From assembly GCF_900114835.1 (NCBI RefSeq), contig NZ_FOUJ01000006.1, positions 145,064 through 201,755 of the forward strand: DNA of 56,692 bases, given 5' to 3'. Of the stretch, positions 1 to 6,725 are shown one piece after another. Within the stretch, counting starts at the first letter, position 1. Every line of letters begins with the position of its first letter. The notes below the pieces were generated by a model. That model was given only the letters and a program-made list of their open reading frames with translations. It was not told where the DNA came from and made no database searches. The position numbers and the translations under genes were made by a program. Source of the DNA: Methanolobus profundi. GTDB lineage: Archaea; Halobacteriota; Methanosarcinia; Methanosarcinales; Methanosarcinaceae.

Positions 1-998
1 GTGGAACTGGTAGCATTGTAAGCGTAAACTGTGATATTGGACCAGTCATGGGCATTCATACCAACTGTATCATTGAATTCAAGACCAGTTGTATTGTACC
101 AGCTATTATCATAGCTGACATTGTAACCATCTGTTATGTTACCACTATTACCAGCTTCCCATTCATGAAGGACCCAGAAGTTACCGGTAGTGTTGATGAA
201 GTTTACCGGAGATGCCGGAGTATATGTCACTGAGCTTGCTTCATTTACAGTGATCGTTACAACAGTGTAATCCTGAAGCTCACTGTCAGTGACACTGAAA
301 TTGATATAATGAACACCAATATCGGAGGATGTAGGGGTCCAGCTGAAGACATCACCTGCAATATTACCAAAGATGACATCCTTGTCAAAAGTAAGGTCAT
401 CATTGTCGATGTCTGTTGCATTGAGTTTGAAGGAGAGAAGTTCAGACTCATTGACATACTGGTCTGCGATAATACCAAATTCAGGTGCTGTATTAACTGT
501 GATACTACCAACAGTTGTGACATCAGGTGATGATGGTACACCATTCTCGATCAGCTCGACGTTCAGAAGACCAAGGTCAGAAGTACCACTGGATAGTGCA
601 TTAAAGACCAGATCAAGAACAGGAACAGAACCTGCATCAGTTAGGTTGTCTATCTGCCTGACCTCAATATCAACAGTTCCACTATTATCAATGTAACTTA
701 CAACATGACCGGTTGTAGAACTATAATTTTCAAAAATATTTGCCAATTCTATTGTACCAGGGTCATACTCCAGGGTCAGGTTCATTCCAGAAACATTATT
801 ACTGTTGTTTATGAGGATCGCGACGTTTGCGACATCTCCTGGGTCCACCCTATCTGAACCAATTGAAACTGCGTCTGCTGATGCTGCACTTGCTATAATT
901 ACAGGATTGAATATCGATAGTACTATAGAGATCGATAAAAGTATCCGTATATAGTTCAATAACCCGTTTTGTTCGCTGTTTTTCACTAAGGGATGCAT
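1..998 (-). CDS. Secreted surface protein with cohesin and Ig-like modules (3' end outside window)
   Basis: Translating the minus strand from ATG 998 gives 332 codons without a stop, running off the left edge. Residues about 15-40 form a hydrophobic signal peptide ending in ASAASA. Residues about 42-175 look like a cohesin-type domain (VDPGDVANVAILINNS, then MNLTLEYDPGTIEL). Residues about 180-255 resemble a cadherin/Ig-like module (NATDIDNDDLTFD, FSWTPTSSDIGVHYINFSV). A third module begins with NTTGNFWVLHEWEAGNSG and YNVSYDNSW, a pattern I associate with methanogen surface-protein repeats. Asn-Xaa-Thr/Ser sequons are abundant, as in S-layer-associated glycoproteins. The start follows AAGGGTGGAGAG, and an in-frame TAG lies seven codons upstream. 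The protein is probably an exported envelope protein; its ligand is unknown. Confidence 0.8.
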   Translation of the reverse strand, partial: MHPLVKNSEQNGLLNYIRILLSISIVLSIFNPVIIASAASADAVSIGSDRVDPGDVANVAILINNSNNVSGMNLTLEYDPGTIELANIFENYSSTTGHVVSYIDNSGTVDIEVRQIDNLTDAGSVPVLDLVFNALSSGTSDLGLLNVELIENGVPSSPDVTTVGSITVNTAPEFGIIADQYVNESELLSFKLNATDIDNDDLTFDKDVIFGNIAGDVFSWTPTSSDIGVHYINFSVTDSELQDYTVVTITVNEASSVTYTPASPVNFINTTGNFWVLHEWEAGNSGNITDGYNVSYDNSWYNTTGLEFNDTVGMNAHDWSNITVYAYNATSS

Positions 999-1368
999 AG
1001 CTCTCCACCCTTGACACTACAATGTGCTCTGAGTCCATTATCTTATAGTTGGACACACACAATGCCGAATACTTACTGTATACAGCTACTCCTATTAATT
1101 TTGCGGACAAACAGTGCTATCACTGATGCCCCCATATTACTCCACAATTACTCAATATACTGTGATATATTATAAAAGTATTCAATTTTGCATATTTTAT
1201 AAATTTGCAGATATTAATATATTGAACAAACATATAATAATAGAGGTCACATCCCCACACAATATAAAGACTACCAGCCCAAAATATATAGAACTATAGC
1301 ATCAGTTCAAAAATTATATCTATCATGTACATGTAAAACCTGCCATCCAGTAACCGAGATGAAACTCC
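999..1368. promoter_or_regulatory. AT-rich divergent promoter region
   Basis: No gene is visible in these 370 bases. The region separates the divergent surface-protein and ClC genes and is very AT-rich. A CAACTATAAGA-like TATA element on the minus strand lies about 45 bases upstream of the surface-protein start. An AAAATTATAT element near 1311-1320 could serve the ClC gene. A short palindrome CATGTACATG lies at 1324-1333. Promoter assignments are inferred from composition only. Confidence 0.4.
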
Positions 1369-3123
1369 TTGGATAAAAAACAAGCTAACGGAAAGATCAG
1401 ACAGAACCTGTTGCAATGGTTACAGACCGAGTCACTGATATCTAACTCTCTGGCACTTATAGTAGGTGTACTTACAGGATTTGCCATCGTATTCTACGAC
1501 AGGTTGCTTGAAGCAAGCGACAAACTGTTCTTTGGAAGCCTTCCTGACTCACCAGGCATCCTGATCATATTCATACCTGCCATTGGCGGACTTATCGTTG
1601 GCATAATAGCTCATACAATGATACATACAAGGCGCTATGATATCGAAGAGATAATCGAAGCGACCGCCCTTCGTGGTGGCCGGATGTCACCCCGAAATGC
1701 GTTTCTTGAAGTACTGGCATCCATTGTATCCATCGGCTCCGGCGGATCGGTGGGAAAAGAGGCACCTGTTGTCACGGCCGGTTCCGGAATAGGCGCTCTT
1801 ATCGCCCAGACATTTAAAATAAACGGGAACCGTGTGAAGGTACTCATCGGATGTGGAGCCTCAGGAGGAATTGCAGCCGCATACAATGCACCTCTTGCAG
1901 GTGTCGTGTTTGCAGTGGAGGTCATCCTTGGTGAACTAGAGGCCAGTTCCTTCATACCGATCGTCATATCTGCTGTTTTCGCCACAATGGTATCAAGCAT
2001 AATATTCGGAGTCCATACAATTGAAGTCTCCTCATACCAATTTGTTAATCCCTTTTATGAGTCGTTCCTCTATCTTTTCCTTGGTATTTTTGCAGGAATT
2101 ACATCAGCATTGCTAATGCGTGCACTTTTTGGAACACATCAGATATTTGAATCCATGACCATCCATCCGGCGGTCAAACCTGCCATTGGTGGTCTCTTTG
2201 TCGGACTGATCGGATATTTCTACCCACAGGTATTTGGAGTAGGATACGATGTGATCACCGATGCCCTCAATAACGGACTTGCACTCAAGCTCATGCTGGT
2301 ACTCGTCGTCCTTAAGATAATCGCTTTCTCATTCACAATGGGCTCCGGTGGGTCAGGCGGATCCATTGTACCATCGCTTTTTGTAGGTGCGATGTTAGGA
2401 GGAGCCTATGGTTCAATAGTTCACGGACTATTCCCCGCATTCACAGCAGAATCCGGTGCCTATGCCCTCGTAGGCATGGGTGCAGTCTTCGCAGGAACCA
2501 GCAGGGCGCCACTGGCATCCATACTCATCCTTTTCGAACTTACCAGGGACTATAACATGATACTCCCGATAATGCTTGCATGTGTAGTGAGCAACGTGAT
2601 ATCAAGTTCCATAAACAGCGAATCCATATTCACAGAGGGACTGCACCGCAGGGGATTCACTATCAGAAAAGGAAGAGAGGTCGACATAATGGAAGACCTT
2701 CTTGTAAGAGATGCCATGAAACATAATGTTCAGACCGTTTCCGAGAACAAGAATGTCGGTGCGCTTGTAGCCCTCATGCAGTCCAGCAGACATGCAGGAT
2801 TCCCGGTGCTTGATCAGAATGGTAAACTCTGCGGAATAGTGACCCTGAAAGATGTCAGGGATAAGGTCGGACACGATGAACTTGAGAAGACCATTAACGA
2901 GATCGCCAGCAAAGATGTAGAGATCGCATTCCCTGATGAAAGTCTTAACACGGTCCTGAAACGTCTTGCTGCAAAAGATATCGGAAGACTTCCCGTGGTC
3001 TCTAGAAGTGACAGTTCAAAGCTTTTGGGAATAATAACCCGCAGTGATATCGTTAAGCTATATGACAAGAAGATACTGGACAAGGTACAAAGATTACAAA
3101 AAGAACAGACCGATATGATCTGA
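1369..3123 (+). CDS. ClC-family chloride channel with C-terminal CBS pair
   Basis: The protein has 584 residues: a ClC membrane core (about 25-430) and two CBS domains (about 445-575). GKEAP at 129-133 carries the gating glutamate (E131), and GSGGSGGSIVPSLFVGA is the later selectivity-filter motif. The usual first motif GSGIPE is replaced by RRYDIEEI. In the PLAGVVFAVEV segment, E184 matches E202 of E. coli ClC, while the next position, the internal proton glutamate E203, is valine. In known ClCs that pattern goes with channels rather than H+/Cl- exchangers, so passive chloride conductance is inferred. The start is TTG 1369; the ATG at 1359 is followed by a stop after five codons. The CBS pair suggests adenine-nucleotide gating. 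Confidence 0.9.
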   Translation: MDKKQANGKIRQNLLQWLQTESLISNSLALIVGVLTGFAIVFYDRLLEASDKLFFGSLPDSPGILIIFIPAIGGLIVGIIAHTMIHTRRYDIEEIIEATALRGGRMSPRNAFLEVLASIVSIGSGGSVGKEAPVVTAGSGIGALIAQTFKINGNRVKVLIGCGASGGIAAAYNAPLAGVVFAVEVILGELEASSFIPIVISAVFATMVSSIIFGVHTIEVSSYQFVNPFYESFLYLFLGIFAGITSALLMRALFGTHQIFESMTIHPAVKPAIGGLFVGLIGYFYPQVFGVGYDVITDALNNGLALKLMLVLVVLKIIAFSFTMGSGGSGGSIVPSLFVGAMLGGAYGSIVHGLFPAFTAESGAYALVGMGAVFAGTSRAPLASILILFELTRDYNMILPIMLACVVSNVISSSINSESIFTEGLHRRGFTIRKGREVDIMEDLLVRDAMKHNVQTVSENKNVGALVALMQSSRHAGFPVLDQNGKLCGIVTLKDVRDKVGHDELEKTINEIASKDVEIAFPDESLNTVLKRLAAKDIGRLPVVSRSDSSKLLGIITRSDIVKLYDKKILDKVQRLQKEQTDMI

Positions 3124-3135
3124 AAAGAATAGTTG

Positions 3136-3152
3136 TGATCACACCGTGATCA
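3136..3152. terminator. Hairpin between convergent genes
   Basis: TGATCAC, loop ACC, GTGATCA form a 7-bp perfect stem between the ClC stop codon and the stop codon of the convergent MtaB gene, which it overlaps. It has no long T tract, so a bidirectional termination or stabilising role is only inferred. Confidence 0.4.
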
Positions 3153-4433
3153 TTCACTATTTACTATCTTTCCAAGGAAATAACCAGGAGTTGCATCATA
3201 GATATGCACCCTGCACGTAATGCCAGGTTCAAGATCACATTCAGGGATCACCACAGGCTTATAAGAATCAGTACGTGCCATCATACCCTTCTGTTTTGCA
3301 GGTTTGGAGATAAATACATCCACCTCTTTGCCGATCATCCCTTCCCTTGACTCCAACTTGACCGCTTCACATACCGCATGTAGTTCATTGGACCTGTTCA
3401 CTATTATACGTGAATCGATCTTACGAAGGTCCCATGCCTTTGTGTGAGGTCTTGGAGTGAAACGTGAGATATTCACCTTCTCAGGCTTATATTCATTCAC
3501 CCATTCAACGGTCTTTCTGACATCTTCATCCGTTTCACCAGGATAGCCGACTATAAGATCAGTAAAAAGTGTCATATCAGGGAATCTTGCCCTGAACCTG
3601 TCGACAATTTCGTTGGCCTCGGATATCGAATGATACCTGTTCATATTCTCAAGTACACTGTCAGAAGCAGTTTGTATCGGAAGGTGAAGGAACCTGTATA
3701 TCTTCTCATCCTCAAAAGCATCGAGAAGATCATCGAGTATCGGTGTCACTGAGAAGGGATTCATCATTCCTACCCGTATCTTGAACTGACCCGGGATCCT
3801 GCATACCATCTTCAGCAGTTCGGGAAGAAGAACATCCTTATCGGTCCCGTACTGACCATTGTCCTGTGAAGTGAGCCATATCTCACTGCATCCTTCCTCC
3901 ACAGCCTTCCTGACATCCTCGACGATCTCATCAGGATCAAAAGAGCGCAGACTTCCACGTGCAACAGTAACGATACAATAGGCACAGGCATAATCACATC
4001 CCTGTGACAACTGACAGATATGGATGTTGGAATTATAACGGATCCTTGGGACCATCTGGAATCCTTCCGGCTCCGGCAGGAACACTTTCACACTCCCATC
4101 TGCTGATGCAAGTGAATCAAGCATCTGTCCCAATCTGGAGATAGAGTTGACACCAAGGATATGGGCGTTGGGATTCTGATGCATGATATCATCGAGCTGA
4201 ACCTCGGGCATACACCCTGAGACTATGACCTTGATACCTTTCTCACCAAATTCCCTTATTTTATGAAGGATCTTCTGCTCGGTAGTATACTTCACAGTAC
4301 AGGTATTGATAACAACTACCTCGGCATCTTTTTCAGGGACGAGCTCATGCCCGCTGTCCCTGACACTTGCCTTCATGATCTCGGCTGATGCCTGACTTGC
4401 AGAGCAGCCGTAGGTTGAGATATGTACTTTCAT
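3150..4433 (-). CDS. mtaB: tRNA-t6A37 methylthiotransferase (archaeal MtaB / CDKAL1 type)
   Basis: This is a radical-SAM enzyme of 427 residues that converts t6A37 to ms2t6A37 in ANN-decoding tRNAs. The N-terminal UPF0004 domain supplies three cluster cysteines (C10 in STYGCSAS, C45 in NTCTVK, C74 in SGCMPE). The radical-SAM CxxxCxxC motif is CDYACAYC (C146, C150, C153). A TRAM-like domain fills the last ~60 residues. The length and the compact N-terminus fit the archaeal/eukaryotic subgroup rather than bacterial MiaB. It lies 14 bases downstream of glpX on the same strand, so cotranscription is likely. Cgi121, a subunit of the complex that makes its t6A substrate, is encoded just upstream of glpX. 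Confidence 0.92.
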   Translation of the reverse strand: MKVHISTYGCSASQASAEIMKASVRDSGHELVPEKDAEVVVINTCTVKYTTEQKILHKIREFGEKGIKVIVSGCMPEVQLDDIMHQNPNAHILGVNSISRLGQMLDSLASADGSVKVFLPEPEGFQMVPRIRYNSNIHICQLSQGCDYACAYCIVTVARGSLRSFDPDEIVEDVRKAVEEGCSEIWLTSQDNGQYGTDKDVLLPELLKMVCRIPGQFKIRVGMMNPFSVTPILDDLLDAFEDEKIYRFLHLPIQTASDSVLENMNRYHSISEANEIVDRFRARFPDMTLFTDLIVGYPGETDEDVRKTVEWVNEYKPEKVNISRFTPRPHTKAWDLRKIDSRIIVNRSNELHAVCEAVKLESREGMIGKEVDVFISKPAKQKGMMARTDSYKPVVIPECDLEPGITCRVHIYDATPGYFLGKIVNSE

Positions 4434-4447
4434 TTGAGACTTCAGAA

Positions 4448-5548
4448 TTATACGAACCTGAGTGGTGTTCTTTCCTTGTCATGGATGTATATAGTATCTG
4501 TGAACTTGACGACACCAGAACTTCCCATGGTAAGACTGTTAGCCCTTGCATCACCGTCACCAAAAAGACTTACGCCTTTCAAGAGGAAACCTGTGGTCAC
4601 ACCAGTTGCAGAGAAGATGATATCCTTTCCGGGAGCCAGTCTTTCAGTATCAAGAACATCATTGATGTTGTCTTCTGTGATACCCATCTTTGCAAGTCTT
4701 GGCATCTTTTCTTCCTTCTCCTTAGCGATCTCCTCAGGAGTACCGCCATTTGCCACAGTAGGAAGGACAAGTCTTGCAAGGATCTTGCCGCCAAGGATCT
4801 TGATAGCTGCTGCAGTAAGCACAGCTTCACCGGAGCCACCCGAACCCAGTACCATGTGTATACCGGAACCACGTATTGCAGTTGCAACTCCAGGCATAAG
4901 GTCACCATCACTGATCACATTTACTCTGGCGCCAGTGGATCTTATTTCCTTTATCTTTTTCTCGTGTCTCTTTCTGTCGAGAATGACAACAACAAGCTCA
5001 TCCACGGTCCTGTTAAGAGCCTTTGCAACTATTTCCAGATTCTTTATCACAGGAGCGTCAAGGTCGATCATCTCATCGGGATGTTCTTTCTCATACTTCA
5101 CGACCTCAGAGCCCACAACGATCTTATCCATGTATATGTCAGGACCATGGAACAGACCGTCCCTTTCTGCCATAGCCATTACTGAAATAGCACCAGGTGT
5201 CCCATCAGCTGCCAGATTGGTACCTTCCAGAGGATCTACTGCAATATCAACTTCGAGGTCACCTTTTCCTGTACCTACTTCCTCACCTATGAAAAGCATT
5301 GGAGCTTCATCACGCTCTCCCTCACCGATCTTGATCACGCCTTTCATGTCAAGGTCATTGAGTGTCCTGCGCATGGCTTCAACAGAAACCTGATCAGAAT
5401 AGTTCTTGTCACCACGGCCCATCTGATATGAAGCGGCAATTGCTGCTGCTTCTGTAACATGTAACAACCTTGGCAGAAGGTTACATTCGATAGGTCCGGC
5501 ACATTTTATCATATCTTCAGCTGTTTTAGGATGAGGCATAATTATCAT
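4448..5548 (-). CDS. glpX: Fructose-1,6-bisphosphatase class II (GlpX family)
   Basis: The protein has 366 residues and is recognisable over its whole length as GlpX: KIGEGERDEAPMLFIGEEVG, then the metal/phosphate motif VDPLEGTN, GAISVMA and GSGGSGEAVLTAAA. It hydrolyses fructose-1,6-bisphosphate to fructose-6-phosphate in gluconeogenesis and needs divalent metal. A class I FBP aldolase, the preceding pathway step, is encoded at 22171. Two ATGs are possible (5548 and 5539). A TATA-like element at 5569-5578 lies about 25 bases upstream of the first, which fits a leaderless or very short leader transcript. MtaB follows after 14 bases. Confidence 0.93.
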   Translation of the reverse strand: MIIMPHPKTAEDMIKCAGPIECNLLPRLLHVTEAAAIAASYQMGRGDKNYSDQVSVEAMRRTLNDLDMKGVIKIGEGERDEAPMLFIGEEVGTGKGDLEVDIAVDPLEGTNLAADGTPGAISVMAMAERDGLFHGPDIYMDKIVVGSEVVKYEKEHPDEMIDLDAPVIKNLEIVAKALNRTVDELVVVILDRKRHEKKIKEIRSTGARVNVISDGDLMPGVATAIRGSGIHMVLGSGGSGEAVLTAAAIKILGGKILARLVLPTVANGGTPEEIAKEKEEKMPRLAKMGITEDNINDVLDTERLAPGKDIIFSATGVTTGFLLKGVSLFGDGDARANSLTMGSSGVVKFTDTIYIHDKERTPLRFV

Positions 5549-5568
5549 TTCCGATATCTGTTATTTGG

Positions 5569-5578
5569 CTATAAAAGA
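5569..5578 (-). promoter_or_regulatory. TATA-like box of glpX
   Basis: CTATAAAAGA on the plus strand reads TCTTTTATAG on the minus strand. It is centred about 25 bases before ATG 5548. That spacing would place the transcription start at or next to the start codon. Confidence 0.4.
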
Positions 5579-5640
5579 TTTAATGCCACATGTATTAATG
5601 GTTTCTATATTAGAGTTACGAGGGACTTTGCCACATAGTC

Positions 5641-6150
5641 CTATTTCAGGACATCCACAAGAGCCACACGTTCCAGCACAATGGAAGGTATCATATCCTC
5701 ACCCACTGCCTGTATCTCCTTGTCACTGATCAGGAACTGCTCCAAGATGATATCCCTTTTAGTATCGGAGTAGTCGAGCACAGACGTTTCCGCAATAATA
5801 TCCTTCAAAGCCATTACAGAATCCTTCACTTCCTTTTCCTCACCCAGCACGACGAACACAATATCCATGTCACCTTCGTGAACACCCATTGAGAATGCCT
5901 CTTCTATCTGTTTCTTACCTGCAGCATAACGCATTATCTCAATACCCATGTCCCTTGCCATGTTGGACCCGTTCTCTATTGCACGCAATGCTTTTCGTAT
6001 AGCAAAGAGGACATGTTCCTCACCGGCTATCCTGTCAGCATCCATTGCCTGTATGGTAGTATTATAGAGAGAGGAGATCGACCGTAGCCTGCTCAAAAGC
6101 TCCGGTACGCTCTCAACATAGAGAGAGCCACCTATGATCATGAATTCCAT
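5641..6150 (-). CDS. cgi121: KEOPS complex subunit Cgi121
   Basis: The protein has 169 residues. The core DADRIAGEEHVLFAIRKAL, then NMARDMGIEIMRYAAGKKQI and EEAFSMGVHEG matches the Cgi121/TPRKB family. That subunit binds Bud32 and recruits the tRNA 3' end to the KEOPS complex, which makes t6A37. Usual archaeal length is about 150-170 residues, so it looks complete. MEF at 6150 or MII at 6141 could start the protein; I see no strong ribosome-binding site for either. The gene is 92 bases upstream of glpX on the same strand. The MtaB gene two positions downstream uses the KEOPS product, so the context is coherent. Confidence 0.85.
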   Translation of the reverse strand: MEFMIIGGSLYVESVPELLSRLRSISSLYNTTIQAMDADRIAGEEHVLFAIRKALRAIENGSNMARDMGIEIMRYAAGKKQIEEAFSMGVHEGDMDIVFVVLGEEKEVKDSVMALKDIIAETSVLDYSDTKRDIILEQFLISDKEIQAVGEDMIPSIVLERVALVDVLK

Positions 6151-6278
6151 GTAGCAGGATACTGAGATGATCGAGAATAAGTATATCGGTCAGAACTTGC
6201 ACATAGTTTTGCGCATTTGTGTAACTGGTTAACTATATTAGGCTCTGGTAATAATCTAAAAATGGAGAATGGGGTATA

Positions 6279-6443
6279 ATGAACCAAATGTACGAAACTC
6301 GTAAAGGAAAGAACTACAAATGCCACAACTGCGGCTATGTAAGGGAGGTTATGATCCCTTGTAACAGTTGTGGAGATGTAGATGTCTGTTGTCCTTTCTG
6401 TGGAGAACAGATGATAAGGATGTGGGAAGCATATAACGAGTAA
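6279..6443 (+). CDS. 54-residue zinc-finger protein
   Basis: This short gene encodes 54 residues beginning MNQMYETRKGKNYKCHNCGY. It has three CxxCG knuckles: CHNCG (15-19), CNSCG (28-32) and CPFCG (38-42), plus an extra Cys at 37. The arrangement recalls the small C(P)xCG zinc-finger proteins known from haloarchaea and methanogens. The last twelve residues are free of cysteine. A GGAG (in AATGGAGAATGGGG) precedes ATG 6279 by about a dozen bases. The gene sits alone, divergent from Cgi121, with a hairpin 65 bases downstream. A nucleic-acid or protein-binding role is likely, but no function can be assigned. Confidence 0.75.
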   Translation: MNQMYETRKGKNYKCHNCGYVREVMIPCNSCGDVDVCCPFCGEQMIRMWEAYNE

Positions 6444-6507
6444 AAAAGAACAAGATAGATCTCCCTGAGAAACTTGTTCAATAGACATAGTACTTATTTT
6501 CCGTGCG

Positions 6508-6541
6508 TTTTATGTAGGTTGGTACTTATTACCACATAAAA
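6508..6541. other. Inverted repeat between zinc-finger gene and leuS
   Basis: TTTTATGTAGG at 6508-6518 and CCACATAAAA at 6532-6541 can form a 10-bp stem with one bulged base and a 13-base loop. It lies downstream of the zinc-finger gene and 130 bases upstream of the leuS TATA box. It could be a terminator for the small gene or an operator. The rest of 6444-6672 shows no gene. Confidence 0.4.
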
Positions 6542-6671
6542 CACTGCTGAATGAGCGATCTATGTATCACTTGAAGCATTCATACCAGTGGCCCTGTATA
6601 TTCTGGTGCCACAGGATACGAGTAGTTCTACTTCAGGATGGATACAGAAACTTAATATCATAAATGGATGA

Positions 6672-6680
6672 GTTTATATA
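6672..6680 (+). promoter_or_regulatory. TATA box of leuS
   Basis: GTTTATATA lies about 46-54 bases upstream of ATG 6726. Transcription would start near 6703, giving a leader of about 20 bases that still contains the ribosome-binding site GAGGTG at 6714-6719. Confidence 0.5.
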
Positions 6681-6725
6681 ATGAACTCTTGCGGTTATTT
6701 AGGTCCGGTGTGAGAGGTGCTAACA

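Noticed and set aside
4422-5393. Long plus-strand frames opposite glpX
   Set aside because: They are antisense to a well-conserved enzyme gene and have no family resemblance or ribosome-binding site.
6717-6725. GTG 6717 as start of leuS
   Set aside because: It lies inside the GAGGTG ribosome-binding site for ATG 6726.
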